Assembly (NCBI RefSeq): GCF_022829635.1
Contig: NZ_JAKSYO010000183.1
Span: 124,001-188,000, forward strand
DNA: 64,000 nt
Source: Methylobacterium sp. E-066
GTDB taxonomy: Bacteria > Pseudomonadota > Alphaproteobacteria > Rhizobiales > Beijerinckiaceae
Reading direction: 5' to 3'
The notes below the pieces were generated by a model, which ran no database searches, was not told the DNA's origin, and saw only the letters and a program-made list of their open reading frames with translations. Position numbers and translations under genes: made by a program. This document shows positions 8,576 to 18,877 of this stretch, one piece after another. The first letter of the stretch is position 1. Each line of letters opens with the position of its first letter.

Positions 8576-11500
8576 ATGCGGCTGATCCGCCTCGCCCTGG
8601 AGCGCTACGGCGCCTTCACCGACCGGACCGTGACCTTCCGGCCCGAGGCCCGCCTGCACGTGGTGCTGGGGGCCAACGAGGCCGGCAAGAGCACGGCGCT
8701 CGCGGCGGTCACCGACCTGCTGTTCGGCTTCGAGAAGACCACCCGCTACGCCTTCCTGCACGACATGCCGCTGCTGCGCCTCGGCGCCGAGGTCGAGGCC
8801 GCCGACGGGCGCCGCCTGGCCTTCCGCCGCCGCAAGGGCAACACCCGGACCCTGATCGACGCCGTCGAGGCGCCGCTGCCCGACGACGCCCTGGCGCCGT
8901 TCCTCGGCGGCATCTCCCGCACCGTGTTCTGCCGCGCCTTCGGCCTCGACGCCGGCAGCCTGCGGGCGGGCGGGCGCGAGATGGTCGATGTCGAGGGCGA
9001 GGTCGGCGCCAGCCTGTTCGCGGCGGGATCGGGCTTGCGCGGCCTCACCGAGCTGCAAACTGCCCTCGACGCGGAGGCGGATGGCATCTTCGCCCCCCGC
9101 CAGGCCAAGCACCGGACCTTCTACCAGGCGCTGGAGCGGCACGAGACCGCCCGCAAGGCGATCCGCGAGAAGGGCCTCCGGTCCGGGGATTGGCGTGCGC
9201 TGAACGACGAGATCGCGGCCGCCGCCCAGCAGCTCGACACGCTCCGGGCCGAAACTCAGCGCTTGGCAACCGAGCGCGCCCGCCTGGAGCGCCTGAAGCG
9301 TGCCCGGCCGATCGTCGCCGAGATCGACGTGTTGGACCACCGGATCGCCGCGGATTCCGGCCTCGCCGAGGCGGATTCCGCCTGGATCGAGCGCCTGGGC
9401 GCAGCCCTCGAACGCTGCCGCAAGGCCGAGGCCGAGGCAGCCCGCGCCGACGCCGCCCTCGCCCGGGCGCGGGGCGAGGCCGAAGCGGTGCCGGTGGAGC
9501 CGGCCCTGATCCTGCGCGCCGAAGAGATCCTGGCGGCGTTCAGCGGCACCAAGGAATTCGAGAAGGGCGGCACCGACCTGCCCCGGATCGAGGGCGACGC
9601 CCACAAGGTCGGGCTCGACCTGGAGCGTCTGCGCGCCCGGATCGGCGCCCCGGATCTCGCTGCCCTGGAGGCCGACCAGCCCACCGACGCCGCCCGCGCC
9701 CGGGTCGAGCGGCTGATCCGCGACGGCCGGACGCTCGCCGCCGCCGAGGACCAGCTCGCCCGGGACGCCGCCGCGGCCCGGGCCGAGCGCGACCGTCTGG
9801 CCCGGGAGGTCGAGGCCGCCGGCGCCACCCACGATCCGACGCCGCTCCGCGAGACTCTGAAGCCGCTCGCCAAGCTGCACGAGCGCCTCGCCGCCCATGA
9901 GGCGCTCGACACCGCGATCCGGCGCGAGACGGCGCTGCTGCGCAACCAGGCCGCCCGGCTGTCGCCGCCGGTGGCCGACACCGCCGCGCTCGCCCGCATG
10001 CCCCTGCCCAGCGCCGACACCATCGCGCGCTATCGCGGCCTGCTCGACGGCAAGCGGCGCGAGCAGGAGCGCGCCGCCGACCGCCGGGACGCGGCGCGGA
10101 CCCAGGCCGACGCCACCCGCACCCGCCTGCGCGAGCGCGAGGCCGGACGGCCGATCGCCACCCAGGAGCGGCTCGAGTCCGTGCGGGCCGCCCGCGACGC
10201 CGCCTTCGCGCCCCTGCGCGACGCCTTCGCGGCCGGCCGGACCACCGAGCCCGGCACGCTGGCCGCCTACGAGCGCGCCCTGTTCGAGGCGGATCGCCTC
10301 GCCGACGAGCGCGCCATCGACGCCGCCCGGGTCGCGGCCCACGCGGCCGATCTCGACCGCCTTGCCGCCGAGGATGCGGCGCTGGCGGCGACGGAGCGGG
10401 TGCTCGCCGGGATCGCGGACGACATCGCCGAGGGCGAGGCCGCCTGGCGCGAGGCCTGGCAGCCCGCCGGCCTCGTCCCCGGCCCCCCGGCCGAGATGGC
10501 GGCCTGGCTCGCCGAGACCGAGAGCCTGATCGACGGGGAGCAGCAGCTGGCCGAGCAGCGGATCGAGCGCGACCATCTGAAGGCCCGGATCGAATCCGCC
10601 CGGGCGCCGCTCGCCGACCTGTTCACCCGCGCCGGGCTCGATCCGGCGCCGGAGGGCGAGATCGGCCTGGCCCTCGAACGGCTCGAGGCCCGGGTCGCCA
10701 CCCTGGCGAGCCGCTGGGAGGCCAATCTTGAGACCGGCGGCCGGCTCCGCGCCGCCGCCGCGACGGCGGAGAAGCTGGAGGCCGCTCTGGCCGAGACCGC
10801 GACACGCCGCTCCGCCTGGCAGGCGGACTGGGCGGAGGCGCTGCGTCCCCTCAATCTGCCCGCCGCCGCCCGGCCCGAGGAGGCCGAGGGTGCGCTGGAA
10901 GCCTGGCGCACGGTGCCGGACCGGCTGACGGCCCGCGCTGAGTTGCAGCGTCGGGCCGCCGGTCTCCGGCGCGATATGGACGGCTTTCGGAGCAAAGCGG
11001 CTGCCCTGGTCGAGGCCCTGGCGCCGGACCTCGCCGGCACGCCGCCCACCGGCGCGATCCGCACCCTTCACGCTCGCCTGGTCGCCGCCCAGGCCCGGGA
11101 GGCCCGCCGTGCCGAGCTGGACCGCCGCCTGGAGGAGGCGGAAACGGCCTTGCGCCACGCCGTCGGCCTGCGTGATGCCGCCCGGACAGACCTGACCCGC
11201 CAGGTCGCCGACACCATGCCGGATCTGGCCGAGTCGTCGACGGCCGCAGTCGAAGACATATTCGGCCGGCTGAACGCCCGGGAGATGCTCCGGGCCGAGC
11301 GCCTGCGGCTGCGCGGCAGCCTCGCGGGCGCCGCCGATGGCCTGCCCGAATCCGAGATCCGCGCCGGCCTCGACGCCCTGCCCCCGGAGGCCGTGGAGGC
11401 GGAGCTGGCGCGCCTCGCCATGGAGGCCGAGGAGCAGGCCGAGCGCGGCCAGGTCATCTTCGCCGACCGCGATCGGGCCGAGCGGCGCCGGGCGGAACTC

Positions 11501-12052
11501 GAAGGCGGCAGCGGCGCCGAGCTGGCCGCCGCCGAGCGCAAGGCGGCGGAAGCCGACCTCCAGGCGGCGTCCCGCTCCTGGGCGGTGCTGCGGCTCGCCG
11601 GGCTGATGCTCGGCCAGGCGGTGGCCCGGCACCGGGCCGGCCAGCAGGATCCTCTGGTGGCCCGGGCCGGCGCCCTGTTCCGGGCCCTCACCGGCGGCGC
11701 CTTCACCGGCCTCGCCCAGACCTACGACGAGGCCGACACGCCCAAGCTCGCCGGCCAGCGCGCGGGCGGCGCCCTGGTCGGGATCGAGGCGCTCAGCGAG
11801 GGCACCCGCGACCAGCTCTACCTCGCCCTGCGCCTGGCCTACCTGGAAGATTACGCCGGCCGCGCCGAACCGGCGCCGTTCATCGGCGACGATCTCTTTT
11901 CTACCTTCGACGAGGCCCGCACCGGCTACGGCCTCGATGCGCTCGCGGAGATCGGCGCCAGCGTCCAGCCGATCCTGTTCACCCACCACCGCCACGTAGC
12001 CGAGATCGCCCGGGATCGGCTGGGGGATGCGGTCGATGTGTTGGAGCTGTAG
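8576..12052 (+). CDS. SMC/Rad50-like ATPase (YhaN type)
   Basis: A 1158-residue ATPase partner of the upstream nuclease. The N-terminus has GAFTDRTVTF and the Walker A motif GANEAGKST (32-40). A very long Ala/Arg/Glu-rich region, predicted to be coiled coil, fills the middle. The C-terminus carries a signature-like LSEGTRDQLYLALRLA and a Walker B-like PFIGDDLFSTFDEAR. It would form a two-headed clamp with the nuclease for DNA-end handling. A very long open frame on the opposite strand is a codon-bias shadow. The gene is separated from its partner by only 10 bp, so they surely form one operon. Confidence 0.9.
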   Translation: MRLIRLALERYGAFTDRTVTFRPEARLHVVLGANEAGKSTALAAVTDLLFGFEKTTRYAFLHDMPLLRLGAEVEAADGRRLAFRRRKGNTRTLIDAVEAPLPDDALAPFLGGISRTVFCRAFGLDAGSLRAGGREMVDVEGEVGASLFAAGSGLRGLTELQTALDAEADGIFAPRQAKHRTFYQALERHETARKAIREKGLRSGDWRALNDEIAAAAQQLDTLRAETQRLATERARLERLKRARPIVAEIDVLDHRIAADSGLAEADSAWIERLGAALERCRKAEAEAARADAALARARGEAEAVPVEPALILRAEEILAAFSGTKEFEKGGTDLPRIEGDAHKVGLDLERLRARIGAPDLAALEADQPTDAARARVERLIRDGRTLAAAEDQLARDAAAARAERDRLAREVEAAGATHDPTPLRETLKPLAKLHERLAAHEALDTAIRRETALLRNQAARLSPPVADTAALARMPLPSADTIARYRGLLDGKRREQERAADRRDAARTQADATRTRLREREAGRPIATQERLESVRAARDAAFAPLRDAFAAGRTTEPGTLAAYERALFEADRLADERAIDAARVAAHAADLDRLAAEDAALAATERVLAGIADDIAEGEAAWREAWQPAGLVPGPPAEMAAWLAETESLIDGEQQLAEQRIERDHLKARIESARAPLADLFTRAGLDPAPEGEIGLALERLEARVATLASRWEANLETGGRLRAAAATAEKLEAALAETATRRSAWQADWAEALRPLNLPAAARPEEAEGALEAWRTVPDRLTARAELQRRAAGLRRDMDGFRSKAAALVEALAPDLAGTPPTGAIRTLHARLVAAQAREARRAELDRRLEEAETALRHAVGLRDAARTDLTRQVADTMPDLAESSTAAVEDIFGRLNAREMLRAERLRLRGSLAGAADGLPESEIRAGLDALPPEAVEAELARLAMEAEEQAERGQVIFADRDRAERRRAELEGGSGAELAAAERKAAEADLQAASRSWAVLRLAGLMLGQAVARHRAGQQDPLVARAGALFRALTGGAFTGLAQTYDEADTPKLAGQRAGGALVGIEALSEGTRDQLYLALRLAYLEDYAGRAEPAPFIGDDLFSTFDEARTGYGLDALAEIGASVQPILFTHHRHVAEIARDRLGDAVDVLEL

Positions 12053-12427
12053 GGGGCGGTTTGCGGAGGCGCGCTCTCCCTGCGGAGCTCAATTGGTCAG
12101 AGATCAGCTTTTGCTGGCCGCGACGACCGCCTTGTGCTGTGCGGGCTAGCGGCTTCACTCATCATCGACCGCATGAGGCGCGGGTCCCCTCTCCCGAGCG
12201 GGAGAGGGACAGGGTGAGGGATGCGCCTTGTCCGGAAAGACCTGATCCCTCACCCCAACCCTCTCCCGAACGGGAGAGGGGGCGCGGCGCGGTCTGCAAC
12301 AACGCCTGCGCCTTAAACCTTTGCAGCCCGTAGCCCGCACGGCAGAGGGGGGAGGCCGTGCCTTACACAGGCCGAGGCGGGGCCCTCTTCAACGGCGGGG
12401 GAATGGGACCTGAGCCTCGTCCGGCAT
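12053..12427. other. Intergenic region between convergent genes, with repeat
   Basis: This 375-bp gap lies between the 3' ends of the YhaN-like and carboxypeptidase genes. Apart from the palindromic repeat at 12186-12280 I see no gene. Short frames across the repeat are its by-product. Confidence 0.6.
12186..12280. repeat. Paired palindromic repeat (CTCTCCCG/CGGGAGAG type)
   Basis: Two nearly identical small palindromes (CCCTCTCCCG-x-CGGGAGAGGG) occur at about 12187-12208 and 12260-12280. They are inverted with respect to each other through GTGAGGG (left) and CCCTCAC (right), so the whole unit can fold into a large cruciform. Such REP-like elements are common between convergent genes in proteobacteria and may stop transcription from both sides. 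Confidence 0.75.
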
Positions 12428-13918
12428 TCAGCCCCCCAGATACCGCCCCTCCAGATGCGCCCGGAACGCCGCCGTCCCCAGGGGCGCTCCCGTTGCCCGG
12501 ACCAACAGATCATCCGTCCCGAGCAGGCTGCCGACCTCGTGGACGTTGGCGCGCAGCCAGGTGCGCAGCGGCGCGAAATCGCCCGCGGCGAGGCAGGCCG
12601 GCAGAGCGGGCTCCGCGGTCCGTGCCGCCCGGAACAGCTGGGCCGCGGCGAGTGCGCCCAGCGTGTAGGTCGGGAAATAGCCGAAGGCCCCGCTCGGCCA
12701 GTGGATGTCCTGCAGGCAGCCGAGGCGGTCCTCCGGAACGGTGAGGCCGAGGAGGTCGCGCAGGCCGTCGTTGAAGGCGCCGGGCAGGTCGGTGACCGCG
12801 AGGTCGCCCGCGATCATCGCGGTCTCCAGCCGGTAGCGTAGCAGGATATGGGCCGGGTAGGTCGCCTCGTCGGCATCGACCCGGATGAAGCCCGGCCGGA
12901 CCTGGGTGTTCAGGGCGTGCAGGTTCTCCGGCGACCATTCCGGTCCGGAGCGGCCGAACGCCTCACGCAGCAGCGGCGCCAGATAGGTGAAGAATTGCCG
13001 GCTCCGGCAGGCCTGCATCTCGACGATGAGCGACTGGCTCTCGTGCAGGCTCATGCCCCGGGCGGCGCCCACGGGCTGGTGCCGCCAGGCGGCGGGGCGG
13101 CCCTGCTCGTAGAGGGCGTGGCCGGTCTCGTGCAGCACGCCCATCAGGGCGCGGCCGAAATCGGCCTCGTCGTAGCGGGTGGTGATGCGTACGTCGTCGG
13201 TAGCGCCGCCGCAGAACGGGTGCAGGCTGATATCGAGCCGGCCGCGGGCGAAATCGAAGCCGAGCGCAGTCATCAGCTTGAGGCCGAGCGCCCGCTGCGT
13301 GCCCGTGTCGAACGGCCCCTCCAGGGGCAGCGGCGCCGGGCGGGACTCCTGGATCGCCCGGGCGCGGGCGATCAGGTCCGGCAGCCAGCTCGTGAGGTCG
13401 GCAAACAGCGGGTCGATCACCGCCCGGCGCATGCCGGGATCGTAGCTGTCGAGCAGGGCGTCGTAGGGGTCGAGTCCGAGCGCCGCGCCCTTGGCCTGCC
13501 CGATCTCCCGCTGGAGCCGCAGCACCTCGGCGAGATACGGCGCCAGCCGGGCGAAATCGGAGTCTCGGCGCGCCTCGCGCCAGACCATCTCGGACCGGGA
13601 CACGGCTCGCGAGCTGGCCTCCACGAGGTCCCGGGGCACGGCGCCGGCATGGGCCTGGGCGCGACGCATCTCCCGCAGGTTGGCCGCGGTCCAGGAATCC
13701 AGGCCGCCCTGCCGCTCGGCGGCGGCGAGCTCGTCCCGCGTCTCGGGGGCCGTCAGCATCTCGTGGGCCAGCCCGCGCAGGATCGCCAGCTGGTCGCCCC
13801 GCGCTTCGGCAGCCCCGTCGGGCATCAGCGTCTGCGCATCCCAGCCGAGGATCCCGGCCGCGCCTTCCAGGGCCGCGAGGCGGGAGAAGCGCTGTTCGAG
13901 GGTCTGGTAGGCGGTCAT
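12428..13918 (-). CDS. Carboxypeptidase Taq family metallopeptidase (M32)
   Basis: Zinc carboxypeptidase of 496 residues, the usual M32 size, cytoplasmic. The zinc motif HETGH lies at residues 263-267, followed by ALYEQGRP. Also typical are ILGWDAQTLMP near the N-terminus, DVRITTRYDE before the zinc motif and the family's I/VRVDADEATY-type segment at about residue 350. It trims C-terminal residues from peptides. The ATG at 13918 begins MTAYQTLEQRF, matching the helical N-terminus of the family. A strong promoter with an internal palindrome lies 65-95 bp upstream, so the gene is probably transcribed on its own and regulated. Confidence 0.92.
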   Translation of the reverse strand: MTAYQTLEQRFSRLAALEGAAGILGWDAQTLMPDGAAEARGDQLAILRGLAHEMLTAPETRDELAAAERQGGLDSWTAANLREMRRAQAHAGAVPRDLVEASSRAVSRSEMVWREARRDSDFARLAPYLAEVLRLQREIGQAKGAALGLDPYDALLDSYDPGMRRAVIDPLFADLTSWLPDLIARARAIQESRPAPLPLEGPFDTGTQRALGLKLMTALGFDFARGRLDISLHPFCGGATDDVRITTRYDEADFGRALMGVLHETGHALYEQGRPAAWRHQPVGAARGMSLHESQSLIVEMQACRSRQFFTYLAPLLREAFGRSGPEWSPENLHALNTQVRPGFIRVDADEATYPAHILLRYRLETAMIAGDLAVTDLPGAFNDGLRDLLGLTVPEDRLGCLQDIHWPSGAFGYFPTYTLGALAAAQLFRAARTAEPALPACLAAGDFAPLRTWLRANVHEVGSLLGTDDLLVRATGAPLGTAAFRAHLEGRYLGG

Positions 13919-13982
13919 GCGATCATCCGTTCCGGTCGGTTCGCGATCGTTGCGGCCCCGCGGGATCGTGCCCGCGGAGGAC

Positions 13983-14012
13983 TTATAAGACATATTTCCT
14001 ATAATATGTCAA
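13983..14012 (-). promoter_or_regulatory. Sigma-70-type promoter with internal operator-like palindrome
   Basis: Read on the minus strand there is a perfect -35 (TTGACA, 14007-14012), an 18-bp spacer and a -10 TTATAA (13983-13988), pointing at the carboxypeptidase gene. An inverted repeat GACATAT...ATATGTC (13989-14010) covers the spacer. A protein bound there would block RNA polymerase, as in MarR-, PadR- or TetR-type repression. The regulator is not identifiable from this window. Confidence 0.65.
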
Positions 14013-14021
14013 GGGCCGGCG

Positions 14022-15821
<1,800 letters not shown>

Positions 15822-15873
15822 GCCGGGCTTATGGCAGTGCCGGGCGTCGGGTTCAAACGGCGCCCCCCGTCCC

Positions 15874-16110
15874 TCAGGCGATCGGGTTGGCCGGCCCGGT
15901 GGGCGGGCTGATCTCCGGTGGACCCGGATCGTTCACCGGAATCTCCGGCGGCTGGATGCCGGGCGCCTCAGCCGGGGTGTTGCCGGGGATTTCGGGGCCG
16001 GGCGGCTGCGTCGGAGCCTGCGGCGGATCGTACGGGGTGTCGGGAGCCGGCGTTGGCTGCGGCGGCACCTCGGGGATCTGGCCCGGATCGGCGAGGGTGA
16101 AGTCTGGCAT
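15874..16110 (-). CDS. Short proline-rich protein, unknown
   Basis: A 78-residue protein of which roughly a third is proline, with repeated P-x-I-P and PGPEI-type steps. It is almost certainly disordered. The ATG at 16110 is preceded by a very good ribosome binding site (GGAGGAG), which supports translation. No signal peptide or membrane segment is seen. It lies between the ABC-F gene and the PHA-system gene on the same strand. Confidence 0.6.
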   Translation of the reverse strand: MPDFTLADPGQIPEVPPQPTPAPDTPYDPPQAPTQPPGPEIPGNTPAEAPGIQPPEIPVNDPGPPEISPPTGPANPIA

Positions 16111-16190
16111 GGTTCTCCTCCAGAAGGCCCGCGGCACTGTTCCGCGCCGTTCGGGCAGCAACGAGGGCCTGCGGCCGGAGTTCCGGGCCG

Positions 16191-16505
16191 CTATTTCTTG
16201 GTGAGCAGGAGATTGCCTTCCTTGCTCGCCACCTTCTGGATCTTCTCGGCGAACAGGGCGAGCAGGAACGGAAGCTTCACCTCAAGGCGCACGCTCTCGG
16301 CGCCGACATCGATCGTGCCGCCGATCTTCTGAGTCATGGCCGAGACGCCGAAATCGAGGCGGTCGCCGGTCCAGGCCAGTTGGTCGACCGTAACACCGCT
16401 CTTGGCCAGGAAGGCTCGCGCCTGGTCGGTGCCGTGCTCGAGGCGCCGCTTGGCCTCGTCGCGGCCGAGGTCGTGCGGGATGTCGACGATCAGGGGTTTG
16501 GGCAT
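16191..16505 (-). CDS. Polyhydroxyalkanoic acid system family protein
   Basis: A 104-residue cytoplasmic protein resembling the PHA_gran_rgn family. It has the N-terminal MPKPLIVDIPHDLGRDEAKR helix start, a middle LAWTGDRLDFGVSAMTQKI strand region and the C-terminal EVKLPFLLALFAEKIQ. Family members are encoded near polyhydroxyalkanoate or lipid genes, but their biochemical role is unclear. The ATG at 16505 matches the family's N-terminus. The family assignment is from memory of its sequence pattern. Confidence 0.8.
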   Translation of the reverse strand: MPKPLIVDIPHDLGRDEAKRRLEHGTDQARAFLAKSGVTVDQLAWTGDRLDFGVSAMTQKIGGTIDVGAESVRLEVKLPFLLALFAEKIQKVASKEGNLLLTKK

Positions 16506-16542
16506 GGGTCGGCTGGATCCGGGCTGCTTTCGCAGCACATGG

Positions 16543-16576
16543 GGCCTCCCGATGCCGCAGACAACGTCGGGAGGCC
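16543..16576 (-). terminator. Stem-loop downstream of the RlpA-like gene
   Basis: A perfect 10-bp stem (GGCCTCCCGA / TCGGGAGGCC) with a 14-nt loop lies between the RlpA-like and PHA-system genes. No U-run follows, so it may be a weak terminator or an mRNA-stabilising hairpin. Confidence 0.4.
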
Positions 16577-16624
16577 GCAGGGCTTCAGGACGTGTTCGAC
16601 CTGGAAGCCGTCAGCACCGGATGC

Positions 16625-16975
16625 TCAGTTGAGGACCTGGAGCGAGACGTAGCTCGTGCCGCCCATGCCGAGCGCACGGGCCGAGCCCCGCGAGAGGTCG
16701 ATGATGCGGCCGTGCACGAACGGGCCGCGGTCGTTGATCCGCACCACCACCGAGCGACCGGTCCGGCGGTTCTCGACGCGGACGCGGGTTCCGAACGGCA
16801 GGCTGCGATGGGCGGCGGTCAGTCCGTTGGGGTTGAAACGCTCGCCGTTCGCGGTGCGATGGCCGCTCCCGTACCAGGAGGCCGCGCCGCTCTGGGCAGC
16901 AGCCGGGAGGGTCGTTCCGACGATGGCAGACAGCATTCCAACGGAGGCCACGAACTTACCGAAACCAGATGTCAT
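16625..16975 (-). CDS. RlpA-like septal ring lytic transglycosylase family protein
   Basis: An exported protein of 116 residues. A Sec signal peptide ends near AAAQS (about residue 28). It is followed by a compact double-psi beta-barrel with the RlpA signatures ASWYGSGHRTANGERFN, LPFGTRVRVEN, INDRGPFVHGRIIDLSRG and ARALGM. RlpA proteins cleave peptidoglycan strands lacking stem peptides. Here there is no SPOR domain and no lipobox Cys, so it is a minimal soluble form. It should act in the periplasm. It is divergent from ccrM across a 573-bp gap. Confidence 0.88.
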   Translation of the reverse strand: MTSGFGKFVASVGMLSAIVGTTLPAAAQSGAASWYGSGHRTANGERFNPNGLTAAHRSLPFGTRVRVENRRTGRSVVVRINDRGPFVHGRIIDLSRGSARALGMGGTSYVSLQVLN

Positions 16976-17548
16976 TCTTCCCGCATTCCCTTGTTGTTAC
17001 CGGGGCGGCGCCAGTCGTTTCAGAAATCGACCGGAATATGGCGGGATTTCAAGGCGGGTTCAGGTCACATTTTGGCCTGCTTTTGCCTGGTCATGAAGAT
17101 GACTTAAGGGTTTACTGCGGGATATTTCCGGTCTCGACTTGATTTGTATCGTCGACTGTCGTGCGCGGTAATCGGCAAGTCGCATCGACGGGCCGCTGCT
17201 TAATCCTCAGATCGGCTTATTGTCCCAAGGCTTGCACCGGGCGTGACCCAGCATCCCGCTGAGGTGGAGGCGGACCCCGCCGGAGGCCGACATGTGTCAT
17301 CTTGCGCACCGCAAAAGGATTGGGCGCTAAATAACGGTTCGGCCGCCAATTAAGCGGCATCGGCGCAAGAGACGGCACGCGTCAACGCGGTGCGACACGC
17401 ACGCCTCGACTACCGAATGACTGGTTGGGTCCAAGCTAGGCAAAAACTGCAGCCCCAGAACGGGACGCCGGCCGGGCAATTTCGACAACGCGACCTTTAC
17501 CGTGTCCGACGCATGGTCTGCCGGTCAGTCGCGTAACCGGTGTTTGCC
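16976..17548. other. Long divergent intergenic region between the RlpA-like gene and ccrM
   Basis: No gene is supported here. Codon pattern is absent and frames are short. Both promoters must lie inside. TTAA half-sites, the core of alphaproteobacterial CtrA sites, occur at 17104, 17200 and 17350, but none has a second TTAA at the correct spacing, so CtrA control is not shown. Confidence 0.5.
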
Positions 17549-18739
17549 ATGGCTTCCCCGCGTACCGTGGTTGCCGACGCCGTCGCCCGGAAACAGGTCT
17601 CGCGTGCCGGGCGGCCCGCGTCGGCGCCACGGATGGGTCTCGTACCCGTCCAGCGTCCCCTCCCCCTCGACCAAGTGCTGGTCGGGGATTGCATCGCGGC
17701 CATGAACGCGCTGCCGGCGTCCAGCGTCGACTGCGTCTTCGCCGACCCGCCCTACAACCTGCAGCTCGGCGATGCCGGCCTGCTGCGTCCGGACCAGAGC
17801 CGTGTCGACGCGGTCGACGACGACTGGGACAAGTTCGCGACCTTCGAGGCCTACGACGCCTTCACCCGGGACTGGCTCGCCGCCTGCCGGCGCGTGATGA
17901 AGCCGAACGCAACCCTTTGGGTGATCGGGTCGTACCACAACATCTTCCGAGTCGGGAGCGCGTTGCAGGATCTCGGTTACTGGATCCTCAACGACATCGT
18001 CTGGCGCAAGGCCAACCCGATGCCGAACTTCCGCGGCAAGCGCTTCACCAACGCCCACGAGACCCTGATCTGGGCCTCGCGCTCGGCGGAGTCGAAAGGC
18101 TACACCTTCCATTACGATGCGCTGAAGGGGGGCAATGAAGACCTCCAGATGCGCTCGGACTGGTTCATCCCGCTCTGCACCGGCGAGGAGCGGCTGAAGG
18201 ATGCGGAGGGCCACAAGGTCCACCCGACCCAGAAGCCCGAGGCCCTGCTCGCCCGCACCCTGATGGCGGCGACCAATCCCGGCGACGTGGTGCTCGATCC
18301 GTTCTTCGGCACCGGCACCACCGGCGCCGTCGCCAAGCGCCTCGGCCGCCGGTTCATCGGCATCGAGCGCGAGGCCACCTACGCGAAGGCCGCGATGGAG
18401 CGGATCGCCGCCGTCCAGCCGCTGTCGAAGGCTGCCCTCATGGTGGCGCCGACGAAGCGCGCCGAGCCGCGGGTGCCGTTCCTCTCGGTGATCGAGGCCG
18501 GGCATATCCGCCCGGGTGAGATCGTCACCGACGAGCGCCGCCGCTTCCGCGCCACGGTGCGTCCGGACGGCCAGCTCGACAACGGCCTTGTGATTGGCTC
18601 GATCCACAAGATCGGCGCCCTGGTCCAGGGCCTCCCGGCCTGCAACGGCTGGACCTTCTGGCACGTCGAGCGCTCCGGCAAGCCGGTGGTGATCGACAGT
18701 TACCGGGCCGGGCTGCGCCAGGCGATGGCGAACGGCTGA
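17549..18739 (+). CDS. ccrM: CcrM-type DNA adenine methyltransferase (GANTC)
   Basis: Methylates adenine in GANTC, the cell-cycle methylation of alphaproteobacteria. The 396-residue protein is a beta-class enzyme: the catalytic DPPYNLQL motif (about 66-73) comes first and the AdoMet motif DPFFGTGTTG later (about residue 250). The C-terminal part with VPFLSVIEAGHIRPGE and the final GWTFWHVE segment is the CcrM-specific DNA-recognition extension. The start is ATG 17549 or an in-frame GTG at 17540; neither has a clear ribosome binding site. A leader of about 40 basic residues precedes the fold. Orphan gene, with no restriction enzyme nearby. Confidence 0.93.
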   Translation: MASPRTVVADAVARKQVSRAGRPASAPRMGLVPVQRPLPLDQVLVGDCIAAMNALPASSVDCVFADPPYNLQLGDAGLLRPDQSRVDAVDDDWDKFATFEAYDAFTRDWLAACRRVMKPNATLWVIGSYHNIFRVGSALQDLGYWILNDIVWRKANPMPNFRGKRFTNAHETLIWASRSAESKGYTFHYDALKGGNEDLQMRSDWFIPLCTGEERLKDAEGHKVHPTQKPEALLARTLMAATNPGDVVLDPFFGTGTTGAVAKRLGRRFIGIEREATYAKAAMERIAAVQPLSKAALMVAPTKRAEPRVPFLSVIEAGHIRPGEIVTDERRRFRATVRPDGQLDNGLVIGSIHKIGALVQGLPACNGWTFWHVERSGKPVVIDSYRAGLRQAMANG

Positions 18740-18765
18740 GCCGTCCCCGTATCGGCCATGGGCTC

Positions 18766-18858
18766 CCAAAGGGCTCAGCCCTTTGGCGGGTGCAGGGCGG
18801 AGCCCTGCGAATAGCTTGGGGCTTTGCCCCAAACCCCACCAAAGGGCTCGCCCTTTGG
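18766..18858. repeat. Cluster of four hairpins between ccrM and mutY
   Basis: Four perfect small palindromes follow each other: CCAAAGGGCT/AGCCCTTTGG (18766-18786), GCAGGGC/GCCCTGC (18792-18808), TTGGGGC/GCCCCAA (18816-18832) and CCAAAGGGC/GCCCTTTGG (18839-18858). The first and last share the same stem, so alternative long-range pairing is possible. It sits between two convergent genes and probably works as a two-way transcription barrier. This is a REP-like element. Confidence 0.8.
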
Positions 18859-18877
18859 GAACCCGTTACCATTGCAT

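Noticed and set aside
8255..11995. Very long open frame (over 1200 codons) on the minus strand opposite the YhaN-like gene
   Set aside because: Its composition is the mirror of a GC3-rich, Ala/Arg/Glu-rich coiled-coil gene. No domain, ribosome binding site or sensible protein pattern is present.
16976..17548. CtrA binding site in front of ccrM
   Set aside because: TTAA half-sites are present, but no pair has the 7-bp spacing required.
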